Shown here piece after piece: positions 17,563 through 26,226 of a stretch of 64,000 nucleotides of DNA. A model generated the notes under the pieces. That model was given only the letters and a program-made list of their open reading frames with translations, had not been told where the DNA came from and made no database searches. The position numbers and the translations under genes are program-made. This stretch comes from Phycisphaerales bacterium (lineage in GTDB: Bacteria > Planctomycetota > Phycisphaerae > Sedimentisphaerales > Anaerobacaceae): contig PMZJ01000027.1 of NCBI GenBank assembly GCA_003170415.1, positions 62,001 through 126,000 of the forward strand. Reading direction: 5' to 3'. Position 1 is the stretch's first letter; each line of letters starts with the position of its first letter.

Positions 17563-20484
17563 TTACCAATCGAATGTTTTTTGCCAGGCCTGTTTGAGCA
17601 ACTTAATTTCAGCGTTAACGACTTTTTTACCGTTTTGGTCTCTTATTATTAGTGTTTGAGCACCAGTTACCTTTGCGATTTGACCAAAAGGCAGATTTAA
17701 CATCAGTTTGGCAAAGGAGTTATAGTTTTTCGGTTCGACCTCAACTATGTATCGCGAGTTCGATTCGCTGAAGAGCTGGGCATCGGTTCGGTCACAATCT
17801 TTATTTTTTGGTAATCCTCGCAGGTCGGCCTCGATACCCAGCCCGCCCGCAAATGCCATCTCAGCAAGCGCGACCGCCAAGCCCCCTTCTGAACAGTCAT
17901 GGCAACTGACGACCAGACCATTTGCTATGGCCTCAGCTACTTTGCGGGCTATTTTGGGCGCCATTTTCAGGTCAACCTTTGGTACTTCGCCCTGATATTT
18001 GTTATCGAGCGACGAATAATGTGAACCGCCAAGCTCGTTTTTCGTCTCGCCAACAATGAACAGCAGGTTGCCCGGTTTTTTGGCGTCCATTGTTACACAC
18101 TTGCTGACGTCATCAACTAAGGATATCGCGCTTACCAGCAGCGTCGAGGGAATCGAGATTCGTGTGCCATCGTCGCGCCGGAATTCATTGTTGAGCGAGT
18201 CCTTGCCTGAAATGAACGGCGCATCGAACGCGATTGCCCCGTCATAGCAGGCTTGGGCCGCACGCACTAATGTGCCTAAGGTTTCCGGCTTTGTGCAGTC
18301 GCCCCAGCAGAAATTATCCAATAGCGCGATGCGGTCGGTTTTTGCGCCGACGCAGACGAGATTCCTGATTGCCTCGTCTATTCCGGAAAGCGCCATCCAA
18401 TATGGGTTGATGTCCCCATAGCAAGGGTTCATTCCGCAGCTTATCGCGACACCGCGGTCTGAATCGTATTTTGGTCTTATGACTGCCGCGTCGCCTGGGC
18501 CGTCGTTGCTGACGCCGGTCAACGGCTTGATGACCGATGCGCCCTGCACTTCGTGGTCATACTGGCGAATCACCCATTCTTTGCTTGCGACGTTGTAAGA
18601 ACCGAGAATTGAAAGTAGTTCATCATTGTAGTTGTCGTGCGGTTTAGCAGCGGCCGTGCCGGCCGCTGCCGTCGCCGTTTCGGCGACGGCTAAACGCGAA
18701 ACGCACGACGAATTCCACACCGCCTTGCGCGAATACTTCGGCACGCCATCGTGGAGAAACTCCATATCGAGTTCGCCTACGACAGTACCTTTGTAGCGGA
18801 GTTTCAGTTTTTTATCGCCCGTGAATGTGCCGATTACGGTGGCCTCGACGTTTTCATCGGCGAAGATTTTCATTATGGCGTCGAGGTTTTCCGGCTTTAC
18901 GGCGATGACCATTCGTTCCTGTGCTTCGCTAATCCAGATTTCGGTGTAATTGAGGCCCGCGTATTTGAGCGGGACTTTGTCGAGGTCCACTTCCGCGCCC
19001 AAATCCTGGCCCATTTCGCCTACCGCGCTGGAAAGTCCGCCCGCGCCGCAGTCGGTGATTGCCTCATACAGACCGTGTTCATTGGCCTGAACAAGCACGT
19101 CTAACATTTTCTTTTCGGTGATGGCGTTACCTATTTGCACGGCGTGGGAGAAAATCGTTTCGTGTTCGTGCGTCATTTCGCCAGATGAGAACGTTGCTCC
19201 GTGAATGCCGTCCCTGCCAGTTCTGCCGCCGACGACGATAACGAGGTTGCCCGCCTGCTGATGTTTGAAGCATTTATTTTTATCCATTATTCCTATGTTG
19301 CCGCAGAACACAAGCGGGTTGGCGATGTATCTGTCGTCGAAATATATTGCGCCGTTGACAGTGGGGATTCCCATCCTGTTGCCGTAGTCGCGGACGCCTG
19401 CTACTACGCCTTTCATAATTCGTCTGGGGTGCAGGACACCCTTGGGGACATCTTCGAGTTTCATATTCGGGTCGCCGAAACAGAAAATATCCGTGTTGGC
19501 GATTGGTCTTGCGCCCATTCCTGTCCCCATCGGGTCGCGTATGACGCCGCCTATGCCTGTTGCGGCTCCACCGTAAGGGTCGAGTGCGGATGGATGATTA
19601 TGCGTTTCGACTTTGAAGCAAACCGCTGATTCGTCGTCGAAATCGATGACGCCCGCGTTATCTGCGAAAACGCTTATGCACCAGGGCTTGTTCAAGTCCT
19701 TTGTGGCTTTGAAAACTGTTTCTTTGAGCAGATTATTGAACTGGATGTGTTGGCCGTCGAGGTCCATATCGACTTTGCTTTTGAGTGTTTTATGGACGCA
19801 GTGCTCACTCCAGGTTTGTGCGAGTGATTCAAGCTCGATATCTGTCGGCTCCCTGCCGATTTGTTTGAAGTAATCCTGAATCGTCTTCATTTCCACGGCG
19901 TTGAGGAACAGGTCTTTTTGTTTGCTTAGCCGGAGCAGGCCCTGCTCATCAAGCTCTCGTATAGGCAAGTGGACTAAATTCAACTCATAAGGTTTTATAT
20001 GCGGGCTTGGCGGTTCGGTGTCGTTGCCGACAACGCAGACCTCGATGCAGTCGTTGGCCAAAATTTTCCTGGCGATTGTGTCGATTTGTTTGCTGTTCAA
20101 TTCTCCGAGGAGGACGTATTTCCGGGCGGTGCGGACGCTATCGGGTTTTATACCCATATCGTTCATTGCGCTGGTTACGGATTGGGCAACCGGGTCTGTA
20201 ACGCCGCTTTTGAGATGCACTTCCATCAAAGTTGCTTTTGCCAGTCCTGCCGGTGCGCCGCTTCTGCCGATGTAATACTCTTCGCAAACGGGGTCTGCCA
20301 AAAGCTCTTTTGCAAGCCGGTCGGCGAAATCCTTGTCGAAATCCGCCTCGATAAGATAAACGCGGGCGAACTGCACCGCCTCGACTGCGGTTATGCCAAA
20401 TTCTTTTATATCCGTCAGAACGCTGGCTCCCTGCACGTCGGGAAAACCCGCCTTGTTGTAAACCTCAATTCGCCATTGTTTCAC
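17563..20484 (-). CDS. purL: Phosphoribosylformylglycinamidine synthase (PurL with fused PurS-like N-terminus)
   Basis: 973 residues. The N-terminus (about 1-150) has two PurS-like halves, followed by a PurL synthetase core with the active-site motif AQTWSEHCVHKT, nucleotide-binding VETHNHPSALDPYGGAATGIGG and the C-terminal GKDSLNN and CHDCSEGGLAVALAEMAF. It makes FGAM from FGAR, ATP and glutamine-derived ammonia in purine synthesis; the glutaminase PurQ is not in the window. The start is a GTG with GAGG 11 bases upstream. An in-frame palindromic element (18634-18709) encodes an A/T-rich stretch, AETATAAAGTAAAK, between the two PurL halves. Confidence 0.9.
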   Translation of the reverse strand: MKQWRIEVYNKAGFPDVQGASVLTDIKEFGITAVEAVQFARVYLIEADFDKDFADRLAKELLADPVCEEYYIGRSGAPAGLAKATLMEVHLKSGVTDPVAQSVTSAMNDMGIKPDSVRTARKYVLLGELNSKQIDTIARKILANDCIEVCVVGNDTEPPSPHIKPYELNLVHLPIRELDEQGLLRLSKQKDLFLNAVEMKTIQDYFKQIGREPTDIELESLAQTWSEHCVHKTLKSKVDMDLDGQHIQFNNLLKETVFKATKDLNKPWCISVFADNAGVIDFDDESAVCFKVETHNHPSALDPYGGAATGIGGVIRDPMGTGMGARPIANTDIFCFGDPNMKLEDVPKGVLHPRRIMKGVVAGVRDYGNRMGIPTVNGAIYFDDRYIANPLVFCGNIGIMDKNKCFKHQQAGNLVIVVGGRTGRDGIHGATFSSGEMTHEHETIFSHAVQIGNAITEKKMLDVLVQANEHGLYEAITDCGAGGLSSAVGEMGQDLGAEVDLDKVPLKYAGLNYTEIWISEAQERMVIAVKPENLDAIMKIFADENVEATVIGTFTGDKKLKLRYKGTVVGELDMEFLHDGVPKYSRKAVWNSSCVSRLAVAETATAAAGTAAAKPHDNYNDELLSILGSYNVASKEWVIRQYDHEVQGASVIKPLTGVSNDGPGDAAVIRPKYDSDRGVAISCGMNPCYGDINPYWMALSGIDEAIRNLVCVGAKTDRIALLDNFCWGDCTKPETLGTLVRAAQACYDGAIAFDAPFISGKDSLNNEFRRDDGTRISIPSTLLVSAISLVDDVSKCVTMDAKKPGNLLFIVGETKNELGGSHYSSLDNKYQGEVPKVDLKMAPKIARKVAEAIANGLVVSCHDCSEGGLAVALAEMAFAGGLGIEADLRGLPKNKDCDRTDAQLFSESNSRYIVEVEPKNYNSFAKLMLNLPFGQIAKVTGAQTLIIRDQNGKKVVNAEIKLLKQAWQKTFDW
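18634..18709. repeat. Cloverleaf-like palindromic element inside purL
   Basis: Outer arms GTCGTGC (18634-18640) and GCACGAC (18703-18709) and inner arms GTTTAGC (18642-18648) and GCTAAAC (18689-18695) enclose two strong hairpins: AGCGGCCG-tgc-CGGCCGCT (18649-18667) and CCGTCGCCG-ttt-CGGCGACGG (18669-18689). The reading frame of purL stays open across it. The peptide it encodes lies between conserved PurL segments and looks like an added linker. Confidence 0.7.
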
Positions 20485-20604
20485 GGTGATGTTACCTCAC
20501 AATTTAATGATAAGGTTTGAAAGTTCAGCGAATTATACGGCGGGGCGATTGGGTCGTCAAGAAATGCAGCGTTTGGATAGCGGCGTAAAAACCCGTAAGA
20601 AACA

Positions 20605-20714
20605 CTAATGCTGTTATTAGGAATTTTTTAGTTGCCCCTACTTGCCCCTTGTTGCCCCTCGTTTTTGTGTGTGGGGGTAGAGGGGCAAGTTCGTTTTTAC
20701 GCTGAAAATGAGGG
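20605..20714 (+). repeat. Dispersed structured element, copy 1
   Basis: The element opens with a hairpin, CTAAT-gctgtt-ATTAG, then TTTTTTAGTTGCCCC, a second arm pair TTGCCCCTC/GAGGGGCAA, and ends with AAGTTCGTTTTTACGCTGAAAATGAGGG. The minus strand at 40614-40725 carries the same sequence over about 110 bases with scattered differences. The opening hairpin is kept by a compensatory pair change (CTTAT/ATAAG in copy 2). Confidence 0.75.
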
Positions 20715-20794
20715 TGGCGATTTTGCCACAAAAAGGTTTAGACGCTGATTGCGCAGATTGACGCAGAGAATTCTTGGCCACAGATTCCACTGTA

Positions 20795-20909
20795 TTTGCT
20801 CAGCTTGGTGTTCTCGACGAACCTTGCTTTTTAAGCGAGCTTAGTCGCAAGATTCGTCATCGACCACCGAATCCCGAAAAACACGGGATTCTTTTTAAAG
20901 CTGAGCAAA
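20795..20909. repeat. Three-stem palindromic element
   Basis: A 12-bp outer stem pairs TTTGCTCAGCTT (20795-20806) with AAGCTGAGCAAA (20898-20909). Inside are a 12-bp stem with one mismatch, GACGAACCTTGC (20816-20827) with GCAAGATTCGTC (20847-20858), and an 8-bp stem, GAATCCCG (20869-20876) with CGGGATTC (20884-20891), followed by TTTTT. The last hairpin alone looks like a rho-independent terminator on the plus strand, but no plus-strand gene precedes it. Confidence 0.6.
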
Positions 20910-20986
20910 AAACACGGATTAAATTCATTTATGATTGATGATTTAAATGACGGTTGCTGTCCCCCGGTTATCCGCTGGTTCTATTG

Positions 20987-21052
20987 TGTATGGTAACTAA
21001 TTTCAAGCAGTTACCATACAATATGCAGATTTTGAGGTTTTGTATGGTAACT
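20987..21052. repeat. Three copies of a 12-bp word (one inverted pair)
   Basis: TGTATGGTAACT occurs at 20987-20998 and 21041-21052, and its reverse complement AGTTACCATACA at 21009-21020. The first two form a perfect 12-bp hairpin with a 10-base loop. It could be an operator or the end of a small mobile element. Confidence 0.6.
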
Positions 21053-21159
21053 GTTCAATTCAGCCCGTTTTCGTCCTTGAAAGGACTACGCCGAGGTCTT
21101 CGCTGCGCTTCGAAAAAAAACAGCTGTCCCCGGTTATTTCCCCGGTTATTACATTGCTC

Positions 21160-21801
21160 CTAATCCTTCTGTAAAAAACTTAGAAGACTGTCGTGAGCTT
21201 TTTCAATTGCCTCTTTTGTTTTTGGTGTCGCCTTCTTAATCTGTTCTCTATTAGATCCCTGTACCTTCTCTCTATAACCTTCATTTATAAAAGCAGAGAA
21301 TAATTGATTTAAGTGACTGGTTTCCGAATACGCTGAATTTATCTTGTCTTTCAAATCAGGTTCAAGGAGTGAAATAGCTCCTCTTCTTAATGCTTCATTG
21401 AATTGGGAAATACTTAATGATGAACCTAAACATTCACATGCTTTAATATTATATTCCAGTTCATCTATTAGCGAATTTAGGGGACCTGTGTCAGAACTCT
21501 GAAATGGTTGGCTAAAGATTCCAGGATTATTATCGCAAATCTTTAACCATTGCTCTTTATGTGTGCGAAGTTCTCTTTCTGTAAATCTTCTTCCACGAGG
21601 ATGGGCGGTATTATAACAATGTATTTCTGAATGACATTCAAAGCACACGGGTAATGCATTGTTGATATCGTCTGTGCCATCTTCACCGGTAGGCTTTATA
21701 TGATCTGTTTCCATTTTAAATCCGCAAAAACGATGGCAGATACAACAACGTCTGTGGCACTTGGCTAGTAAGTCGGCTACTTGATCTCTGTCAAATGCCA
21801 T
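21160..21801 (-). CDS. HNH endonuclease domain protein
   Basis: 213 residues. The N-terminal HNH/McrA-like fold shows the zinc pairs C19-x2-C22 and C53-x2-C56, the catalytic D33-H34 in METDHIKP, N48 and H57/H61. The C-terminal about 120 residues are of unknown function. A clear ribosome-binding site (AAAGGGG) lies 6 bases before the start. It is the last gene of an AT-rich three-gene operon. It may be a nuclease of a mobile or defence island; no partner that names a system was recognised. Confidence 0.75.
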   Translation of the reverse strand: MAFDRDQVADLLAKCHRRCCICHRFCGFKMETDHIKPTGEDGTDDINNALPVCFECHSEIHCYNTAHPRGRRFTERELRTHKEQWLKICDNNPGIFSQPFQSSDTGPLNSLIDELEYNIKACECLGSSLSISQFNEALRRGAISLLEPDLKDKINSAYSETSHLNQLFSAFINEGYREKVQGSNREQIKKATPKTKEAIEKAHDSLLSFLQKD

Positions 21802-21815
21802 TGTTCCCCTTTCAT

Positions 21816-22016
21816 CTAATAATAATTATACATTCTGCATAAAATTGGAAACGCTGTTTCTGCCAGTATAAGCAGTTCCCGTTGCTTCTTTAATACTCGT
21901 CCAATCTCTTGCATTTCAACAGATGAAAACCGAAGGTGAGAGTTTTTTGGTTCTTTAGGCGGTCGCAATTTGCGACTACCTCTTGCTTCTTTCTTTCGTT
22001 CGGTTTTGTTCGGCAT
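21816..22016 (-). CDS. Small basic protein of unknown function
   Basis: A 66-residue ORF with a very basic, P/K/R-rich N-terminal half and a more hydrophobic C-terminus (RELLILAETAFPILCRMYNYY). It is not recognised. It lies between the 154-residue ORF (6 bases) and the HNH gene (14 bases), on the same strand and with the same low GC, which supports it being real. No clear ribosome-binding site is seen, so translation may be coupled. Confidence 0.4.
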   Translation of the reverse strand: MPNKTERKKEARGSRKLRPPKEPKNSHLRFSSVEMQEIGRVLKKQRELLILAETAFPILCRMYNYY

Positions 22017-22022
22017 TTATGG

Positions 22023-22487
22023 TCAATGTTTTGAAATATAATTTTTCACTTGTTCCCTTATAGAGTTGGAAGTAATTAAAATGTTTATACAATGTTGTCC
22101 AAATTTACTTAATTGCACAAAAATTATATTTCCTTCTGGTGCATCCCAATAATACTTTTTAGAGAGAAAGGGATGTTCGTTGTATTTGCCCATTTCTTTT
22201 ATCATGTAATTGAGCGTTGATTTGAAAATATACTCTATATGCTTTCTGTTCACATCTATGATCTGCAAAGAAATTTTATAAATTTTGCCATTAGTAGCGC
22301 CGATTATTGTGTACCACAAACTCCCGTTTAGATTAGTTTCCTTGCCGTGATATATCTTTTCGTCTTCCCACATTCTTTTATACCCAGCCGACGCAAACAT
22401 AAGATATTCTTCTTCGGTATATTCTTTCAAGTCAGGTGCTTCCTCAATAGCTTGATTCAAATAATAGTTTTCTATTTTAGTAATCAT
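22023..22487 (-). CDS. Hypothetical protein in the HNH island
   Basis: 154 residues, not recognised. It looks like a small alpha/beta cytoplasmic protein with no signal peptide or membrane helix (MITKIENYYLNQAIEEAPDL at the N-terminus). It is the first gene of the AT-rich operon with the 66-residue ORF and the HNH gene, has an AAAAGG-like ribosome-binding site, and has base use unlike the flanking tyrA and purL. This suggests recent transfer. Confidence 0.55.
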   Translation of the reverse strand: MITKIENYYLNQAIEEAPDLKEYTEEEYLMFASAGYKRMWEDEKIYHGKETNLNGSLWYTIIGATNGKIYKISLQIIDVNRKHIEYIFKSTLNYMIKEMGKYNEHPFLSKKYYWDAPEGNIIFVQLSKFGQHCINILITSNSIREQVKNYISKH

Positions 22488-22505
22488 GGTTTTGTACGCC
22501 TTTTA

Positions 22506-22520
22506 TCCGCCTCAGGCGGA
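22506..22520. repeat. Short GC palindrome TCCGCC-tca-GGCGGA
   Basis: A 6-bp perfect hairpin with a 3-base loop lies between the AT-rich island and tyrA. It looks like a dispersed intergenic palindrome and may mark the boundary of the island. Confidence 0.45.
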
Positions 22521-22548
22521 CTGGTGGGCTGCATAAACCGAGAAACAC

Positions 22549-23421
22549 CTAAATCAGTTCCTTCCTGTTCATTTTGTATTTCACAAGCTCGGTGCGTTTG
22601 GCTCTCGCGGCGTCGAGGAGCTTCTCAATCTTTTTTCTGTCCCCGGAACGAATGGCCTTTTTAAGCTTTACAAGTTCTGCGGTCAATCGGTCGATTCCGC
22701 GAACGGTATTTTGAGCGTTGGTCATCAGGACGTCCGCCCAGATATTGGCGGGGCCTGAGGCGATTCGCGAGCAATCCATAAAGCCCTTGCCCGCGAATTT
22801 CAGTTCTTCGGCGTTACTGGCGTTGACCAGCGCGGCAGCGGTAATATGCGGCAAATGACTGACATCTGCGAAGATGCGGTCGTGTCGGACAGGGGACATT
22901 ATTTTTAGAAAGCAGCCCAGGGAAGACCAGAATTCTTTCACGATTTGCAGCGAGCGTTTGTTTGTGGTCTTTGTGGTTGTGAGGATGCACAGCGCCTTAT
23001 AGAAAAGGTCGTCTCTGGAGGACTCAACGCCTCTTTGTTCAGAGCCGGCGATTGGATGCGAGCCGACGTAACGGATATTTTTTGGCAGGCATTTGTCGGC
23101 CCAGCGGTGCGGCATTATCTTGGTGGAACCGACGTCTGTAACGATGCAGCCCGGGGCAAGTGCATCGGCGATTTGGCGAAACGTCTCCTCGAAATTGCCT
23201 ATCGGTGTTGCGAGAATGACTAAATCCGCGTCTTTGACGCTTGCCTTTATGTCGTCGAAGACCTCATCGACCACTTTTAGCCGACGTGCCTTTGCGCGAG
23301 TGCCGGCCCGATGGGAAAAACCCGCCGTTTTTACGCCGGTTAGTGCCCGCGATACGGCTAAACCCACGGAACCGCCCAATAAACCCAGCCCAATGACCGT
23401 TATTTTTCTTAAGTGCTGCAT
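22549..23421 (-). CDS. tyrA: Prephenate/arogenate dehydrogenase
   Basis: 290 residues. Rossmann motif GLGLLGGSVGLA (about 12-23), GSHPIAGSEQRGVESSR substrate loop and DVSHLPHITAAALVN are typical of TyrA. It converts prephenate (or arogenate) towards tyrosine in the cytoplasm. No chorismate mutase or ACT domain is attached. It is alone between the HNH island and the divergent accA gene. Confidence 0.87.
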   Translation of the reverse strand: MQHLRKITVIGLGLLGGSVGLAVSRALTGVKTAGFSHRAGTRAKARRLKVVDEVFDDIKASVKDADLVILATPIGNFEETFRQIADALAPGCIVTDVGSTKIMPHRWADKCLPKNIRYVGSHPIAGSEQRGVESSRDDLFYKALCILTTTKTTNKRSLQIVKEFWSSLGCFLKIMSPVRHDRIFADVSHLPHITAAALVNASNAEELKFAGKGFMDCSRIASGPANIWADVLMTNAQNTVRGIDRLTAELVKLKKAIRSGDRKKIEKLLDAARAKRTELVKYKMNRKELI

Positions 23422-23616
23422 AATAAAGACCTTATAGAAAATAGACGCGATACCAATCGCTGTTAAAAGTTATAATAAGCCGGGCGCAATGTCAATTTTT
23501 TTCTTTCATTTGGGGCGCGTTAATGCTACTATGGTTGTCCGCTCGATAGATATCAAATGATAAACAATCGCACCACTTGTGTGCTTATATTGTTAAGTAG
23601 GACAGATTAAGAACGA

Positions 23617-24696
23617 ATGGCGATAGCGCAAGATAAAAATCCTGAAAAAATCGGGGACGGCGATTACCTCGATTTTGAGCAGAAGGTGGCGGATTTTGAC
23701 CGCCAGATGGACGAGCTGCGCCGCCTCAGCTCTATCAAGGGCATTGATTATTCTGCGGAGGTTCGCCGGCTTCAGCAGGAACAAGTGGCCGAGCTTAAGC
23801 AAATCTATTCGCAACTCACCGCCTGGCAGACGGTGCAGGTCGCCCGCCATCCGAAAAGGCCCCTGCTGCCAGATTACCTTAACTTGATGGTGAAGGACTT
23901 CCGCGAGCTTCACGGCGACAGATGTTTCGGCGACGACCGGGCGATGGTTGCGGGTTTCGGCCAGATAGGCAGAGAGAAAGTCCTGATTGTCGGCCAGAAT
24001 AAAGGACGGGGGCTGAAGGAGAAGGTGGCGTGCAATTTCGGCTGCGCCAACCCGGAAGGTTATCGCAAGGCCCTGGCCAAAATGAAATTCGCCGCGAAAT
24101 TCGGCATACCCGTCGTTACGCTTATCGATACCCCCGGTGCATATCCGGGAATCGGGGCCGAAGAACGGGGCCAGGCGCAGGCGATAGCGGTCAATCTGTT
24201 TGAGATGTCCCGATTGCCGGTGCCTGTAATCTGTATCTGCATAGGCGAAGGCGGTTCGGGCGGAGCGCTTGGCATAGGCGTCGGCGATCGCCTCGCTATG
24301 CTTGAATTCTCGTACTATTCAGTAATCAGCCCCGAAGGATGTGCGGGTATTTTGTGGCGTGACGGCTCGCAGGCGCCCGAAGCGGCAGAGGCGCTTAAAC
24401 TTACCAGCAAAGACCTGCTCAAACTGAAACTCGTCGATGAGGCGATTGCCGAGCCATTAGGCGGCGCTCATCGAAACATCCACGATACCGTTTATAACGT
24501 CGAGCAATATATCATCAGAACGCTTGCGGTCCTCAAGCGAACAAAACTCGAAACACTGCTGGAAAACAGATACGCGAAACTGCGAGCGGTAGGCAGTGAG
24601 CCGACGGCGGTGCTGCGTGATAAAGAGCACAAGACGAAGATAAAGACCATCGAGATTAAACACGTCAAGCCAAAATCGGTGCCCGCAAAAGCGTAA
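23617..24696 (+). CDS. accA: Acetyl-CoA carboxylase carboxyltransferase subunit alpha
   Basis: 359 residues of the AccA family: PRPLLPDYL-like entry region, FRELHGDRCFGDDRAMVAGFG, TLIDTPGAYPGIGAEERGQ and GEGGSGGALGIGVGDRLAMLEFSYYSVISPEGCAGILWRD. It works with AccD to transfer a carboxyl group from biotin to acetyl-CoA, the first step of fatty acid synthesis. AccB, C and D are not in the window. The C-terminus has about 30 extra basic residues. The start is at ATG 23617 with AGGA 14 bases upstream. Confidence 0.92.
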   Translation: MAIAQDKNPEKIGDGDYLDFEQKVADFDRQMDELRRLSSIKGIDYSAEVRRLQQEQVAELKQIYSQLTAWQTVQVARHPKRPLLPDYLNLMVKDFRELHGDRCFGDDRAMVAGFGQIGREKVLIVGQNKGRGLKEKVACNFGCANPEGYRKALAKMKFAAKFGIPVVTLIDTPGAYPGIGAEERGQAQAIAVNLFEMSRLPVPVICICIGEGGSGGALGIGVGDRLAMLEFSYYSVISPEGCAGILWRDGSQAPEAAEALKLTSKDLLKLKLVDEAIAEPLGGAHRNIHDTVYNVEQYIIRTLAVLKRTKLETLLENRYAKLRAVGSEPTAVLRDKEHKTKIKTIEIKHVKPKSVPAKA

Positions 24697-24762
24697 GCTG
24701 CACAGTTCAGCTGAAGCGGGAAGATGGGTTTGCTAAATATCTCAGAGTCCAGTTGCTGATAG

Positions 24763-25311
24763 TTATTCTTCTGGGCTGCTGTCGTGGTCAAAATGGCTGC
24801 CGCTGTCGGTTTCCGGCTCGTCTTCGCCTTCTTCGTCGGCTTCCGGTTCGGTGCCGGCTTCATAAGGCGGAATCTCGCCTGTTTCCCCGGCTTCGCCCTC
24901 AACCAGCCGACCTTTCTCTTTCAGTTCCGCGCAGGCGACACAGTAACGCGCCCAGGGTATGGCGTTTAGCCGGGCCTTGGAGATTGACTCGCCCTTGCCT
25001 TCACAAACGCCGAACACGCCTTCCCCAATGCGAGCAAGTGCGTCGTTGATTTCCTTTAGCATTTTCTTTTCGCTGTCCATCAGGTCCAGCGCGAATTCCT
25101 GCTCAAAATTATCTGAACCGGCGTCGGCCATATGGAAGGGCATGCTCGACAATTCGCTTCGCTCCTTCTTGAAAGTTTCATCTTCCATAGTGGAGACGTT
25201 GCCGAGCAACTCACGGCGCTTGGCGAGCAGCAGCTCCCTGAATTTCACAATCTCTGCCGCCGTCAATCCGTTTTTGCCGCTTTTATTACTATTGGTTTTT
25301 CGCTTTGCCAT
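24763..25311 (-). CDS. TraR/DksA family protein with degenerate zinc finger
   Basis: 182 residues. A coiled-coil N-terminal half (about 15-95) leads to the DksA-type finger GVFGVCEGKGESISKARLNAIPWARYCVACA. Only three zinc ligands are visible (Cys103, Cys124, Cys127); the second Cys of the first C-x2-C pair is replaced. A strongly acidic tail of about 45 residues (E/D/G-rich) follows. DksA proteins bind the RNA polymerase secondary channel and modulate initiation with ppGpp; whether this one does is inferred only. Confidence 0.75.
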   Translation of the reverse strand: MAKRKTNSNKSGKNGLTAAEIVKFRELLLAKRRELLGNVSTMEDETFKKERSELSSMPFHMADAGSDNFEQEFALDLMDSEKKMLKEINDALARIGEGVFGVCEGKGESISKARLNAIPWARYCVACAELKEKGRLVEGEAGETGEIPPYEAGTEPEADEEGEDEPETDSGSHFDHDSSPEE

Positions 25312-25589
25312 TTTGCACTAACCATCCGTTCAAGGATAAATCGAAATCAGCATTGCTCACCCGATAAAGGTCTGTCCGCTGAATTATATACGTAAAAGTC
25401 GGACGCCAGATTATAGGATTCTTTTGCTGGCTCACAACTAAATTCCGCCAGGCAAAAAATTATTTCGACAGAAACACCTTGCCACTTTTCTCAAAAGCCG
25501 GCGCAAATGACAAAATTCACTTCCTGCGGGCTAAAATAAATGCTCGGCTCTTTAGATAACCTGCCTGAGAGTGTATTTGGCAGCGGTAT

Positions 25590-26060
25590 CTAACGGGTCA
25601 AGCTGTCGAGGATAAAGGTTACCGGTCCATCGTTGACGCTCGATACCTGCATATTTGCGCCGAAAACGCCCTTAGCAACCTTCAAACCCTTCTCGGCAAT
25701 CAACTGGGCCGTTTTATCATACAGCCGTTCGGCAATTGCCGGTTCGGCAGCACCATCAAATCCGGGTCTGCGGCCCTTGCGGCAATCGCCCTGGAGCGTG
25801 AAATTGCTGACTAATAAAACCTGGCCCGCGATGTCCAGCACGCTGCGATTCATTTTGCCTGCCCTGAGCGAAGTCGAAGGGCCCTCATCGTCCGCAAATA
25901 TCCTCAAATTGACAAGTTTTTCAGCCATAAACGCCGCGTCGCTATCGCTGTCGGCCTTTCCAATGCCTAAATACACGAGCAACCCCCTGCCGATCCGGCC
26001 GACGACTTGCCCATCTACCTCGACGGTTGCGCTTGATACTCTTTGTATGACAGCCCGCAT
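25590..26060 (-). CDS. dtd: D-aminoacyl-tRNA deacylase with repeat-derived insert
   Basis: 156 residues. DTD removes D-amino acids mischarged on tRNA. Typical motifs are [17 protein letters not shown] at the start, [11 protein letters not shown] (family S-Q-F-T-L, with N for Q) and the C-terminal NDGPVTF. Between DDEG and KMNRS, normally adjacent, eight residues (PSTSLRAG, 61-68) are added; they are encoded by a repeat-like 24-base sequence. The ORF stays open, and the insert falls in a surface loop region of the family, so the protein may still fold. Confidence 0.87.
   Translation of the reverse strand: MRAVIQRVSSATVEVDGQVVGRIGRGLLVYLGIGKADSDSDAAFMAEKLVNLRIFADDEGPSTSLRAGKMNRSVLDIAGQVLLVSNFTLQGDCRKGRRPGFDGAAEPAIAERLYDKTAQLIAEKGLKVAKGVFGANMQVSSVNDGPVTFILDSLTR
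25857..25880. repeat. In-frame dispersed repeat inside dtd
   Basis: On the minus strand the sequence reads CCTTCGACTTCGCTCAGG plus GCAGGC and encodes PSTSLRAG. Its plus strand holds GCCCT...AGGGC arms. This word is of a kind I recall as widespread in environmental bacterial genomes. It is exactly 24 bases, a multiple of three. Confidence 0.7.
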
Positions 26061-26226
26061 ACCGGCGGATTATAGCCGACAATCGAATCCGACAAAACCC
26101 CCTGCTTTTCGGATACTCGAAACAAGCAGGCGAACCGAAATATTCTGCGGCATTGGCCGGAGGGGCAGAAAGAAAGCAAGGTCGCTGCTCGAAGATGTGC
26201 CTCTCAAGGGCCAGACAAGCCCGACG

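Larger units (their letters stand above)
20485..21159. other. Gene-free, repeat-rich stretch
   Basis: No credible gene is seen. The stretch holds one copy of a dispersed element (20605-20714), word-like sequence (GCAGATTGACGCAGAG, CACAGATTCCACTG), a three-stem palindromic element (20795-20909), a 12-bp sequence present three times (20987-21052), and two CTGTCCCCGGTTATT-like words near 20955 and 21123. The last resemble sequences seen around REP-type elements. Confidence 0.6.

Noticed and set aside
20869-20896. Rho-independent terminator on the plus strand
   Set aside because: The hairpin plus T5 fits, but no plus-strand gene lies before it, and it is part of a larger three-stem element.
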